The notes below the pieces were generated by a model. That model ran no database searches. It was not told the origin of the DNA and saw only the letters and a list, made by a program, of their open reading frames with translations. A DNA stretch of 64,000 bases from Pseudoxanthomonas wuyuanensis. GTDB lineage: Bacteria; Pseudomonadota; Gammaproteobacteria; Xanthomonadales; Xanthomonadaceae. The DNA is taken from the NCBI RefSeq assembly GCF_900215535.1, contig NZ_OCND01000003.1, forward strand, positions 317,737 to 381,736, written 5' to 3'. Position numbers and translations under genes: made by a program. Shown in pieces: positions 42,650 through 51,344 of this stretch. Position 1 is the stretch's first letter. Each line of letters opens with the position of its first letter.

Positions 42650-42776
42650 GCGGGAGCGACGCGAGTCGCGATGCGCCTCTATGCGTCGGGAGCGCGCCGG
42701 CGCCAGCAGGAAACGCGAATGCCATTGCGCTCGGCATGGCGAATAACGCATGCGTCGCGACTCGCGTCGCTCCCAC
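42650..42776. repeat. inverted REP pair in rpe-trpE spacer
   Basis: GCGGGAGCGACGCGAGTCGC at 42650 (to 42676) and the inverted TCGCGACTCGCGTCGCTCCC at 42755 (to 42776) are two arms of the GTGGGAGCGACG family. The 42463-43077 spacer otherwise shows no gene, no leader peptide with Trp codons and no obvious attenuator. Confidence 0.82.
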
Positions 42777-43077
42777 CGGGAGGCAGATAGATTCGGCCTT
42801 CCCGCCAGGCAGCTCCATGAATCCCCGGCCGGTTACCTATGCGGCTGCCGCCGGATCGTCCGCTGTCCCGCCGAGCCCTTCCACCTGCCCTGACTTGGCA
42901 AGGGGCCGCCGGTCTGGCGATGCAGGAAGCCCATCCGGCGGATCTTGCGGTAAAGTAGCCGGGTGTTCATCCAGACGCGCCAGCTCCCTCTTTCTTCCGC
43001 ACGCCGTGGGTGGCGATGGTGGCCTGTAGCCGTCGCCCGCCGTATCCATGTCTCTGCGTCCCGGAAGGAACTCCGTC

Positions 43078-44565
43078 TTGATTTCGCCCGAACAATTCCA
43101 GCAGTACGCCGCTGAAGGCCATACCCCCAGCTATACCCGCGTCCCGGTCGTCCGCGAGGTGCTGTCCGATCTGGACACCCCGCTGTCGGTCTACCTGAAA
43201 CTTGCCGACGCCCCGCACACCTACCTGCTGGAGTCGGTGGAGGGCGGCGAACGCTTCGGCCGCTATTCGATCATCGGCCTGCCGGCCCGGCGCGTCATCA
43301 CCTTCCGCGGCCACCGGCTGGAAGTCCGCGACGACGGCGCGCTGACCGAAACCCGTGAGGTCGCCGATCCGTTTGCCGAAGTGGAGGCGCTGCGTGCCGC
43401 GTATTCGGTGCCCAGGCTCGAAGGCCTGCCGGGGTTCACCGGCGGGCTGGTCGGCTGGTTCGGCTTCGAGTGCATCGGCTACATCGAGCCACGCCTGGCC
43501 AGCGGCAGCAAACCGGACGAGCTGGATACCCCGGACATCCTGCTGATGCTGTCGGAAGAACTGGCGGTGTTCGACAACCTCAAGGGCCGGCTGTACCTGA
43601 TCGTGCATGCCGATCCGCGCGAAGACGGCGCCTGGGCGCGGGCGCAGGCACGGCTGGATGCGCTGACCGGCAAGCTGCGCGAGCCGGGCGCGGGTTACCC
43701 GGCGCCGATAACGCGGGAAGTGCTGGACGAAAGCCATTTCGTCTCCGGCTTCACCCGCGATGGCTTCATCGACGCGGTCGAGCGATCCAAGGAGTACATC
43801 CGCGCCGGCGACATCTTCCAGGTGGTGCTGAGCCAGCGTCTGAGCGTGCCGTTCAACGCGCGCCCGGTGGATGTCTACCGCGCGCTGCGCGCCCTCAATC
43901 CGTCGCCGTACATGTATTTCCTCGATGCCGGCGACATCCAGGTGGTCGGTTCGTCGCCGGAGATCCTGGTGCGGCTGGACGGCGACGAAGTCACCGTGCG
44001 CCCGATCGCCGGCACCCGCCCGCGCGGCAGGACGCACGAAGAGGATCTGGCGCTGGAAGCCGAACTGCTGGCCGACCCCAAGGAGCGCGCCGAGCACCTG
44101 ATGCTGATCGACCTGGGCCGCAACGATGCCGGCCGGGTGTCCAGGGCCGGCACGGTGGAGGTGGGCGAGCAGTTCGTGATCGAACGCTACAGCCACGTCA
44201 TGCATATCGTCAGCGAAGTCACCGGCAAACTGTTGCCCGGGCTGAGCTACGCCGACGTGCTGCGCGCCACCTTCCCGGCCGGCACCGTCAGCGGCGCGCC
44301 GAAGATCCGCGCGCTGGAAGTGATCCGCGAACTGGAACCGATCAAGCGCAACGTCTACGCCGGCAGCATCGGCTACATCGGCTGGCACGGCGATGCCGAC
44401 ACCGCCATCGCCATCCGCACCGCCGTGATCAAGGATGGCCGCCTGCATGTGCAGGCCGGCGCCGGCATCGTCTACGACTCGGATCCGGAAAAGGAATGGG
44501 ACGAGACGATGAACAAGGGCAGGGCGCTGTTCCGGGCGGTGGCCGAAGCGGCGAGGGGGTTGTGA
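43078..44565 (+). CDS. trpE: anthranilate synthase component I
   Basis: 495 residues from TTG 43078, preferred because GGAAGGA lies 7 bases upstream and the product then starts ISPEQFQQYA like other xanthomonad TrpE; ATG 43048 (505 residues) is the alternative. Motifs: the tryptophan feedback element LESVEGGERFGRYSIIGL, RPIAGTRPRGRTHEEDLALEAELLADPKERAEHLMLIDLGRNDAGRV, and FPAGTVSGAPKIRALEVIRELEP. With TrpG it makes anthranilate from chorismate and glutamine. The stop overlaps the next ATG. No Trp-rich leader peptide is visible upstream. Confidence 0.95.
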   Translation: MISPEQFQQYAAEGHTPSYTRVPVVREVLSDLDTPLSVYLKLADAPHTYLLESVEGGERFGRYSIIGLPARRVITFRGHRLEVRDDGALTETREVADPFAEVEALRAAYSVPRLEGLPGFTGGLVGWFGFECIGYIEPRLASGSKPDELDTPDILLMLSEELAVFDNLKGRLYLIVHADPREDGAWARAQARLDALTGKLREPGAGYPAPITREVLDESHFVSGFTRDGFIDAVERSKEYIRAGDIFQVVLSQRLSVPFNARPVDVYRALRALNPSPYMYFLDAGDIQVVGSSPEILVRLDGDEVTVRPIAGTRPRGRTHEEDLALEAELLADPKERAEHLMLIDLGRNDAGRVSRAGTVEVGEQFVIERYSHVMHIVSEVTGKLLPGLSYADVLRATFPAGTVSGAPKIRALEVIRELEPIKRNVYAGSIGYIGWHGDADTAIAIRTAVIKDGRLHVQAGAGIVYDSDPEKEWDETMNKGRALFRAVAEAARGL

Positions 44566-45311
44566 TGTACCGAAGGCCTGCTGCTGTCGGCATCGCCATG
44601 TTGGCGATCATGACGGACGCCGGCGCCGATCCCATATCCTCTCTGCTGCAACTTGATGAGCCAGTGGTCGTCGTCCAGCAGCGGACGATTGTCTATCGAG
44701 GCGAAATCACCCAATCGGGTGTCGAGGAGGTAAAGCGGCTTTTGGATGCAGCGATTGATGCCCGCGAACTTGCGATCGAATCCGGCGGAGGAGATGTGGA
44801 GGCAGGTCTTGATCTAGGTGGACTGATCCTGAAGCACGGACTGGACGTTCGTGTCACTGGAGATGTTTGTCTGTCTTCTTGCGCCAACTATGTGTTCGTT
44901 GCGGGGAAAAGCAAGATAATCGAGCCTGGAGCGCTCGTTCTCTGGCACGGCTCAATGATGCAAAAGAACCTTCTGAGCAATGTCGACATATCATCGGCGG
45001 AAACCACCCTCGGAAGACCCCTGAAGTGGTTCGAGCGGTGGCAGTCCAAGCGAGTGATAAGTGCCTGGCTCAAGCAGATCAGGCGCCGCGAGGCGGAATT
45101 CTATCGTGCTCTCGACATCGATCAGCGCATAACGATCTATGGTCAAGACGTTGGGTGCGGTTGTGATTGGACGTTCAGTGTCGTTGATATGGGAAAGTTC
45201 GGGCTGCGCAACGTCGTCGCCTCAGAAAGTTATGGCTATTCTGATTACGGACGCTGGTCACGTCCCTGGAAAATGCTCAAGGTTGACTCCTCACTGTTGG
45301 AAGGGAAATAA
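44565..45311 (+). CDS. exported ClpP/crotonase-fold protein inserted between trpE and trpG (COG3904-like)
   Basis: 248 residues from ATG 44565, overlapping the trpE stop (TGATG). Weak signal peptide (MYRRPAAVGIAMLAIMTDAGA). The core resembles periplasmic ClpP-fold proteins: IVYRGEITQSGVEEVKRLL, ESGGGDVEAGLDLGGLIL (72-89, oxyanion-type Gly loop), VTGDVCLSSCANYVFVAG (97-114, candidate nucleophile S104) and GALVLWHG (123-129, candidate H128). The C-terminal 110 residues (RRREAEFYRALDIDQRITIYGQDVGCGCDW...) are not recognised. G+C is about 50-55% in hand-counted lines against 70% in trpE, suggesting horizontal gain. Catalytic activity is inferred only. Confidence 0.72.
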   Translation: MYRRPAAVGIAMLAIMTDAGADPISSLLQLDEPVVVVQQRTIVYRGEITQSGVEEVKRLLDAAIDARELAIESGGGDVEAGLDLGGLILKHGLDVRVTGDVCLSSCANYVFVAGKSKIIEPGALVLWHGSMMQKNLLSNVDISSAETTLGRPLKWFERWQSKRVISAWLKQIRRREAEFYRALDIDQRITIYGQDVGCGCDWTFSVVDMGKFGLRNVVASESYGYSDYGRWSRPWKMLKVDSSLLEGK

Positions 45312-45314
45312 CCC

Positions 45315-45893
45315 GTGCTGTTGATGCTCGACAATTACGACAGCTTCACCTACAACCTGGTCCAGTACCTGCAGTCGCTGGGGGCCGAGGTGCAGGTGGT
45401 GCGCAACGATGCGCTGAGCGTGGACGAGATCGAAAAACTCGCCCCGCAGCGCATCGTCATCTCGCCAGGGCCTTGCACGCCGAACGAGGCCGGGGTTTCG
45501 CTGCCACTGATCGAACGGCTGGGCCGCACCACACCCATCCTTGGCGTCTGCCTGGGCCACCAGAGCATCGGCCAGGTCTATGGCGGCAAGGTCGTCCGCG
45601 CCGGCCGCATCATGCATGGCAAGACCTCGCGCATCCGCCATGAGGGCCAGGGCGTTTTCGCCGGTCTTCCGGATCTGTACGAAGCCACCCGCTACCATTC
45701 GCTGGTGGTCGAGCGCGGCAGCCTGCCCGATGCGCTTGAGATCACCGCATGGACCGAGAACGAGGATGGTTCCTTCGAGGAAATCATGGGCCTGCGTCAC
45801 CGCGAGTTCCCGGTGGAAGGCGTGCAATTCCACCCCGAATCCATCCTGACCGAGCACGGCCATGCGCTGCTGAAGAATTTCCTGGAGAGGTGA
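45315..45893 (+). CDS. trpG: anthranilate synthase component II (glutamine amidotransferase)
   Basis: 192 residues from GTG 45315. Class I amidotransferase: [32 protein letters not shown], catalytic Cys in [20 protein letters not shown], and His/Glu in [15 protein letters not shown]. It supplies ammonia to TrpE. It lies 3 bases after the inserted gene, so the insert sits inside the operon without breaking the reading order. A heptamer array separates it from trpD. Confidence 0.96.
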   Translation: MLLMLDNYDSFTYNLVQYLQSLGAEVQVVRNDALSVDEIEKLAPQRIVISPGPCTPNEAGVSLPLIERLGRTTPILGVCLGHQSIGQVYGGKVVRAGRIMHGKTSRIRHEGQGVFAGLPDLYEATRYHSLVVERGSLPDALEITAWTENEDGSFEEIMGLRHREFPVEGVQFHPESILTEHGHALLKNFLER

Positions 45894-45958
45894 GAAGAAT
45901 CAGGTACAGGGAATGATCAGATCCCTTGACCATGGCCTCCCAGCCCCGGCAGCCTCTC

Positions 45959-46049
45959 GTTCCTCGTTCCTCGTTCCTCGTTCCTCGTTCCTCGTTCCTC
46001 GTTCCTCGTTTCTCGTTCCCCGTTTCTCGTTCCCCGTTCCCCGTTCCCG
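45959..46049. repeat. heptanucleotide tandem array inside the trp operon
   Basis: About 13 heptamers: six GTTCCTC-type units (45959-46005), then GTTTCTC and GTTCCCC variants to 46049. It fills most of the trpG-trpD gap and ends 9 bases before the trpD ATG, leaving no clear SD for trpD. Confidence 0.92.
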
Positions 46050-46058
46050 GCCTTTCCC

Positions 46059-47111
46059 ATGCCCATTACTCCGCAAGAAGCCCTGCAGCGCACCATCGAG
46101 CACCGCGAGATCTTCCACGACGAAATGGTCGAGCTGATGCGCCAGATCATGCGCGGCGATGTGTCGCCGGTGATGACCGCCGCCATCCTGACCGGCCTGC
46201 GGGTCAAGAAGGAGACCATCGGCGAAATCGCCGGTGCGGCCACGGTGATGCGCGAGTTCTCCCGCACCGTCGAGGTACCGGACAAGACCCATCTGGTCGA
46301 CATCGTCGGTACCGGTGGCGATGGCTCGCATACGTTCAACATCTCCACCTGCTCGATGTTCGTCGCCGCCGCGGCCGGCGCCCGGGTCGCCAAGCACGGC
46401 AACCGCAGCGTGTCGTCCAAGTCCGGCAGCGCCGACGTGCTGGAGGCGCTGGGTGCGTCCATCGAATTGCAGCCGGAGCAGGTGGCGCAGAGCATCGCCC
46501 GCTGCGGCATCGGCTTCATGTTCGCGCCGGTGCATCACCCGGCGATGAAGGCGGTGGCTCCGGTGCGCCGCGAAATGGGCGTGCGTACGATCTTCAACAT
46601 CCTCGGCCCGCTGACCAATCCGGCCGGCGCGCCGAACATCTTGATGGGCGTGTTCCATCCGGACCTGGTCGGCATCCAGGCGCGCGTGCTGCAGGAACTG
46701 GGCGCCGAACGCGCGCTGGTGGTGTGGGGGCGCGATGGCATGGACGAACTGTCGCTGGGTGCGGGCACGCTGGTCGGCGAACTGCGCGATGGCGTGGTGC
46801 GCGAGTACGAGGTGCACCCGGAGGATTTCGGTATCGCCATGGCGGCCAGCCGCAATCTGCGCGTTGGCGATGCCGCCGAATCCAGGGCCATGCTGCTGGG
46901 CGTGCTGGACAACCGGCCTGGCCCGGCCCGCGAAATCGTTGCATTGAACGCTGGCGCCGCCCTGTATGTGGCCGGCGTTGCGGAGAGCCTCGAACAGGGC
47001 ATCGACCGCGCGCGCGACGCCATCGCCAGCGGCTATGCCGCCGCCAGGCTGGAACAGTTCGTCGCGGTCACCCGCGAGCTGGCTGGCGAACGCAAAGGAG
47101 CTCCGGCATGA
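46059..47111 (+). CDS. trpD: anthranilate phosphoribosyltransferase
   Basis: 350 residues. Motifs: [43 protein letters not shown] (PRPP-binding GTGGD), [21 protein letters not shown], and [35 protein letters not shown]. It attaches phosphoribosyl to anthranilate. Its ATG has no good SD, since the array of heptamers occupies the leader, so translation may depend on upstream coupling or mRNA structure. Its stop overlaps the next ATG. Confidence 0.96.
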   Translation: MPITPQEALQRTIEHREIFHDEMVELMRQIMRGDVSPVMTAAILTGLRVKKETIGEIAGAATVMREFSRTVEVPDKTHLVDIVGTGGDGSHTFNISTCSMFVAAAAGARVAKHGNRSVSSKSGSADVLEALGASIELQPEQVAQSIARCGIGFMFAPVHHPAMKAVAPVRREMGVRTIFNILGPLTNPAGAPNILMGVFHPDLVGIQARVLQELGAERALVVWGRDGMDELSLGAGTLVGELRDGVVREYEVHPEDFGIAMAASRNLRVGDAAESRAMLLGVLDNRPGPAREIVALNAGAALYVAGVAESLEQGIDRARDAIASGYAAARLEQFVAVTRELAGERKGAPA

Positions 47112-47455
47112 GCGCAGACGGATTCGCGGCGCTGCCGAAGCCGCCTTATTACGCCGTGATCTTTTCCTCGCAGCGCAACGGCCGCGACGAGCCCGGCTAT
47201 TACGCCACGGCTGCGCGCATGATCGAACTGGCGCAGCGGCAGCCGGGCTACCTTGGCGTCGAATCCACCCGAGGTGCCGACGGTTTCGGCATCACCGTGG
47301 CGTACTGGGAAAGCGAGGAGGCGATTTCGGCCTGGCGCCGGCATGCCGAGCACGCCGCCGCGCGCGAGCAGGGCCGGAGCGACTGGTACGATCATTTCGA
47401 ACTGCGCGTGGCCAAGGTCGAACGCGCCTACGGCTGGGACCGCCAGGCGCCGTAG
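47108..47455 (+). CDS. antibiotic biosynthesis monooxygenase (ABM)-like protein between trpD and trpC
   Basis: 115 residues, ATG 47108 overlapping the trpD stop, SD GGAG. Ferredoxin-like dimeric alpha/beta barrel: [78 protein letters not shown], the ABM consensus with the conserved W and H. Such proteins include quinol monooxygenases and heme-degrading enzymes, or act without a known substrate. Its place between trpD and trpC suggests shared transcription rather than a known pathway step. Confidence 0.85.
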   Translation: MSADGFAALPKPPYYAVIFSSQRNGRDEPGYYATAARMIELAQRQPGYLGVESTRGADGFGITVAYWESEEAISAWRRHAEHAAAREQGRSDWYDHFELRVAKVERAYGWDRQAP

Positions 47456-47484
47456 CGCACAGCGTGCTCCGTTGCTGCGATGCC

Positions 47485-47521
47485 CGGCGCGACCTGCTCG
47501 GGAAACGGCAACAGCCCCTAG
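47485..47521. repeat. CTAGGGGCTGTTG dispersed repeat, second copy (inverted)
   Basis: Reading on the minus strand from 47521: CTAGGGGCTGTTGCCGTTTC. It aligns with 42491-42527 over about 37 bases. Sits in the 115-base spacer between the ABM gene and trpC. Confidence 0.7.
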
Positions 47522-47570
47522 CGTGCGAGAATAGGGAGCCGCGCGGACCCGGGCGGACGACAAGGATCCT

Positions 47571-48365
47571 ATGAGCGACATCCTCAACACCATCCTCGCC
47601 CGCAAGGCCGTGGAGATCGCCGAGCGCAGCGCCAGGGTGCCGCTGGCCGAACTGGCCGCCAGGGCCGTGGACGCGCCGCCGACCCGCGGGTTCGCCGATT
47701 CGCTCAATGCCGCGATCGCCCAGGGCGAACCGGCGGTGATTGCCGAGGTCAAGAAGGCCAGCCCGTCCAAGGGTGTGATCCGCGCCGAATTCCATCCGGC
47801 CGACATCGCGGTCAGCTACGAGTTCGGCGGCGCGGCCTGCCTGTCGGTGCTGACCGATGTCGATTTCTTCCAGGGCGCCGATGCCTACCTGCAACAGGCG
47901 CGCGAGGCCTGCACGCTGCCGGTGCTGCGCAAGGATTTCACCATCGATCCGTATCAGGTCTACGAGGCTCGCGCGCTGGGCGCCGACTGCATCCTGCTGA
48001 TCGTCGCGGCGCTGGACGACGGCCAACTGGTCGAGCTGTCCAGCCTGGCCATGCAACTGGACATGGACGTGTTGGTGGAGGTGCATGACATCGACGAACT
48101 CGAGCGCGCGCTGCAGGTGCCGGTGCCGCTGATCGGCATCAACAACCGCAACCTGCGCACGTTCGAGGTCTCGCTGGACACCACGCTGGCGATGAAGGAC
48201 GCGGTGCCGAAGGACCGGCTGCTGGTCACCGAGAGCGGCATCCTGGTACCGGAGGATGTGGCAAGAATGCGCACGGCCGGGGTCAACGCGTTCCTGGTCG
48301 GGGAAACCTTCATGCGTGCAGAAGAACCGGGCGAGGCCCTGCGTCAGCTATTCTTCGCCGCATGA
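47571..48365 (+). CDS. trpC: indole-3-glycerol phosphate synthase
   Basis: 264 residues. TIM barrel: [130 protein letters not shown]. All catalytic Lys, Glu and Asn positions look intact. It is a separate TrpC, not a TrpC-TrpF fusion. The stop overlaps the ATG of the HAD gene. Confidence 0.96.
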   Translation: MSDILNTILARKAVEIAERSARVPLAELAARAVDAPPTRGFADSLNAAIAQGEPAVIAEVKKASPSKGVIRAEFHPADIAVSYEFGGAACLSVLTDVDFFQGADAYLQQAREACTLPVLRKDFTIDPYQVYEARALGADCILLIVAALDDGQLVELSSLAMQLDMDVLVEVHDIDELERALQVPVPLIGINNRNLRTFEVSLDTTLAMKDAVPKDRLLVTESGILVPEDVARMRTAGVNAFLVGETFMRAEEPGEALRQLFFAA

Positions 48366-49084
48366 GCGACCCGGTCTATCCCAAGCCGCGGCCTGATGCG
48401 CCGCTGGTGGTGTTCGATTTCGACCACACCCTGTACGACGGCGATTCCGGCGGCCATCTGGTGCAGTGGCTGATCCGGCGCAACCCGTTGCGCATTCTCG
48501 CCGCACTGGCGGCGTCGGTGCTGCTGGGGCCGATGGTGGCGTTCCTGCCGACCCGCCGCCGCGGCATTTCCGGCTACATCTGGATCGGCACGTTCGGTCT
48601 GCATGGCCGGCGCGGTTTCGATGCGCAGATCGATCGCTATGTCGCCACACACAAGGAAGAGGTGCGGCAGCGGCTGCTGCCGGTGGCGCTGGAAACGTTC
48701 CGCAAGCATCGCGCCGCCGGCGACCGCGTCGTGGTCGCCACCGGTGCGCCGCCGGAACTGGCGCGTGCGATTCTCAGCTTCGTCGCCCACCAGGACGTGC
48801 CGGTCATCGGCACCGCGGTCGGCCCGCGTTTCGGCGCGGTCGTCGCCACCCGCCATTGCCACAACGAAGAAAAGATGCGGATGCTGCGCGAACGCGGCTA
48901 TGGCGACATAGCGGTGGCCTACTCGGACAGCAGTGCCGACCTGCCGCTGCTGAAAGCTGCGCGCGTGCCGGTGGTGGTCAATCCGAAGCCGGGCCGCATC
49001 GACATGTTCCGCCGCGCGTTGCCGCCGGGGACGCAGATCCTCAATTGGGGCTGCCGGGACCGCGGCGGGACGCCCACCGCGTAG
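48362..49084 (+). CDS. HAD-IB family hydrolase (PgpC/SerB-like)
   Basis: 240 residues from ATG 48362, overlapping the trpC stop. HAD motif [14 protein letters not shown] (two Asp), motif [11 protein letters not shown] (Thr), motif III K in [14 protein letters not shown], motif [14 protein letters not shown] hydrophobic pair of helices ([19 protein letters not shown]) near 45-65 suggests membrane contact, as in PgpC phosphatidylglycerophosphatase. The substrate is unproven. Coupling to trpC probably reflects a shared transcript only. Confidence 0.85.
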   Translation: MSDPVYPKPRPDAPLVVFDFDHTLYDGDSGGHLVQWLIRRNPLRILAALAASVLLGPMVAFLPTRRRGISGYIWIGTFGLHGRRGFDAQIDRYVATHKEEVRQRLLPVALETFRKHRAAGDRVVVATGAPPELARAILSFVAHQDVPVIGTAVGPRFGAVVATRHCHNEEKMRMLRERGYGDIAVAYSDSSADLPLLKAARVPVVVNPKPGRIDMFRRALPPGTQILNWGCRDRGGTPTA

Positions 49085-49274
49085 GGCGAGCCCCGGCCCT
49101 CCATCGCCATGCCGGCAATTGTGATGGCCGGTGAGAAATCGTTCTGCCGGCAAGGCAGCAATCAGCGGAAGATTGCGGTGGAAGGCCGCGACCCAAACCG
49201 CCACATGCTTGAAGTTTGCCGCATCCAGCGAATTGGTTTCGTCATGCGCTATCGTCAACCCGAGCATGACAATG

Positions 49275-49600
49275 GTGGGCCGAGGCCTGAAGTATCCCCA
49301 CTTTTTCCGAAGCCAGTCGTCCCCCCTTGACCAGCCATTGAGCTGTTGAAAGACGCCGAAGAGGGTTCTTCTTTCAGGTACGGGGAACGTCGTGTGGAAC
49401 CCGGTGGCCAGGGCAGTGCAGGACACGCCGTAAATGCCCGCTGCGCGGGCCCGGCCCGCCATCGCAGAGGGCGGGCGTTCGGCGGCGCGCGAAGCGATGC
49501 TTCTGTCCCAAAGTCGCCGGCCAGCGACTCTCGCCGAAGCCAAGCTCCCCTGGAATGGGCGAAGAAGAATTTGTGGGGATACCTCAGACCGAGGCCCCAC
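49275..49600. repeat. intergenic element bounded by inverted repeats
   Basis: GTGGGCCGAGGCCTGAAGTA at 49275 (to 49302, ending TCCCCAC) and the inverted GTGGGGATACCTCAGACCGA at 49573 (to 49600, ending GGCCCCAC) match in about 24 of 28 positions and enclose 270 bases. No transposase is inside. A weak open frame on the minus strand crosses it. No target-site duplication is evident. It could be a MITE-like or REP-like remnant. Confidence 0.68.
49327..49352 (+). repeat. 26-base dispersed repeat, copy 3
   Basis: Begins TTGACCAGCCATTGAGCTG and ends TTGAAAG. Inside the inverted-repeat element. Compare 13013 and 27453. Confidence 0.5.
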
Positions 49601-49630
49601 CCTATGTCGCAGGACCGTTGCCGGCCGTCG

Positions 49631-50380
49631 TCAGAACAGCCAGGCGCGGGCGATCTGGAACAGGCTGATGCCCAGCACCAGCAGCCCCACCACGACCAGT
49701 ACGACGCGTTCGGCCACATGCCTGACCAGCCACGCGGCCAGCGGTGCCGCAAGGACGCCGCCGATCAGCAGCCCCAGCACGATCTCCAGGTGCTGCAGGC
49801 CGATCGACAGGAAAAAGGTTATCGACACCGCCAGCGTCACCACGAATTCGGCGGGATTGACGGTGCCGATGGTGGTGCGGGCCTGGCCGCCGCTGGCCAG
49901 CAGCGTGGACGTGGCCAGCGGTCCCCAGCCGCCGCCGCCGCTGGCATCCAGCAGCCCGGCGAAGAACCCCAGCATCGGCACGCGGCGGATTTCCCGCTTG
50001 GGTATCAGCTTGCCGGCCGCGCGCAGCAGGATCAGCACCGCCAGCACCAGCAGGTAGAGGTAGATGAAGGGACGGATCGATTCGCCCGGCAACCGGGTCA
50101 GCACGTAGGCGCCGATAACGCCGCCGATGGCTCCGGAAACCGTCAGCTGCCAGAACAGCCGCTTGTCTATATTGCGGAAGTAGGCGTGCGAGGCGCCGGA
50201 AACGCCGGTGGTGAACACTTCAGCGGTATGCACGCTGGCGCTGACCGCCGCTGGCGGCAGGCCCATGCTGAGCAGAATCGAGGACGACACCAGCCCGAAC
50301 GCCATGCCCAGCGCGCCGTCCACCAGCTGCGCGCCCAGGCCAATCAGGATGAACCAGTAGAACTCGCTGCCGAATTCCAT
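49631..50380 (-). CDS. TauE/SafE-type sulfite/anion exporter family permease
   Basis: 249 residues, eight predicted membrane helices in two repeats. The family pattern GLGAQLVDGALGMAFGLVSSSILLSMGLPPAAVSASVHTAEVFTTGVSGASH in the first half is echoed by AGLLDASGGGGWGPLATSTLLASGGQARTTIGTVNPAEFVVT. It could move sulfite, sulfoacetate or other small anions; the cargo is unknown. It lies downstream of clp on the same strand with a 79-base gap. Confidence 0.9.
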   Translation of the reverse strand: MEFGSEFYWFILIGLGAQLVDGALGMAFGLVSSSILLSMGLPPAAVSASVHTAEVFTTGVSGASHAYFRNIDKRLFWQLTVSGAIGGVIGAYVLTRLPGESIRPFIYLYLLVLAVLILLRAAGKLIPKREIRRVPMLGFFAGLLDASGGGGWGPLATSTLLASGGQARTTIGTVNPAEFVVTLAVSITFFLSIGLQHLEIVLGLLIGGVLAAPLAAWLVRHVAERVVLVVVGLLVLGISLFQIARAWLF

Positions 50381-50459
50381 CCGTCAGTTCCGAAGAGAGG
50401 TAAGTTGCTTGTAGCGCAACCGCGCGCCGCGGGTCGATAGCGGCGTTGCTCCGGACGGG

Positions 50460-51146
50460 TCAGCGGGTGCCGTACAGCACGACGGTCTTGCCGCGGGCGT
50501 GCAGCGAACCGTCGGCCTGCAGCTTCTTGAGCACACGGCCGGCCATTTCGCGCGAGCAGCCGACCAGCCGCGCCAGCTCCTGCCGGGACACCCGCAACTG
50601 GGTGCCCTGCGGATGGCTCATCGCCTCCGGCTCGCGGGCCAGGTCGTGCAGGGTGCGGATGATGCGGTCGGTCACGTCCAGGAAGGCCAACCGGCTGGCC
50701 TTGCGGCTGGTGTCCAGTAGCCGCCGCGAGAGTTGCGCGCCGATGGAATAAAGCAGTTTGGGAGCATCGGCAGCCAGCGAGCCCAGAAACAGCTGGTGCA
50801 GGCGTTCATAGCTGACTTCGGCCAGTTCGCACTGGGTGCGGGTGCGCAGGATGACCTCGCGCCGGTCCGATTCGATGAACAGGCCCATTTCGCCGACGAA
50901 CTCGCCGGCGCCGAAGTAGCCCAGGACCAGTTCGCGGTCGTCGTCTTCCTCGGTGATGATGCTGACCGAGCCGCTGACCACGTAATACAGGGTTCCGGCC
51001 GGATCTCCGGGCCTGAACACATCGGCGCGGGCCGGGTAGCGGCGGCGGTGGCTGTGGGCCAGGAAGCGCTCGATAGTGGCGGCATCCGGAGTCAACGGGC
51101 TGGCGGCGGTACGCACAGGCATAGAGTGATGGTTGCCTAGGTTCAT
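50460..51146 (-). CDS. clp: CRP/FNR-family regulator Clp (CAP-like protein)
   Basis: 228 residues from ATG 51146; ATG 51152 would add two residues (MT). Sequence is nearly the Xanthomonas Clp: [93 protein letters not shown]. The helix-turn-helix is in [43 protein letters not shown]. In Xanthomonas Clp is a global activator of exoenzyme, EPS and virulence genes, whose DNA binding is blocked by c-di-GMP under DSF/Rpf quorum control. The strongest taxonomic marker in the window. Confidence 0.95.
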   Translation of the reverse strand: MNLGNHHSMPVRTAASPLTPDAATIERFLAHSHRRRYPARADVFRPGDPAGTLYYVVSGSVSIITEEDDDRELVLGYFGAGEFVGEMGLFIESDRREVILRTRTQCELAEVSYERLHQLFLGSLAADAPKLLYSIGAQLSRRLLDTSRKASRLAFLDVTDRIIRTLHDLAREPEAMSHPQGTQLRVSRQELARLVGCSREMAGRVLKKLQADGSLHARGKTVVLYGTR

Positions 51147-51344
51147 GGTCATCGGAACGGTGAATTCCAGAAGCTTAGTCTGAATACGTGCCTGACAGCA
51201 AACCGCGGCCATGCAAGCGCCGCGCCAGAGCGGCGTCGGGCCGCCGACGCCCGCCCGGGCTGGCCTGGGGCGGACATTTCGTTGTCACGCCGCATGCCGC
51301 ATAATTCCGCCCTTCTTCCGCTTTCCCCAAGAGGGACTACCGCC

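Noticed and set aside
42820..43077. trp attenuator or leader peptide before trpE
   Set aside because: No short frame with tandem Trp codons and no terminator-antiterminator pair was found.
45959..46049. Heptamer array as a CRISPR
   Set aside because: The unit is 7 bases with no spacers and no cas genes nearby.
45900..46817. Minus-strand frame with repeated NEERGTR over the heptamer array, antisense to trpD
   Set aside because: The peptide repeat is just translation of the heptamer array; the rest is antisense to trpD.
49085..49630. Insertion sequence or prophage remnant
   Set aside because: No transposase, integrase or phage gene fragment is present; only repeat sequences.
49255..49752. 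165-codon minus-strand open frame across the inverted-repeat spacer
   Set aside because: It overlaps the TauE/SafE coding end in another frame, has no SD or domain, and low-complexity Ser/Pro/Arg content. Treated as repeat-derived.
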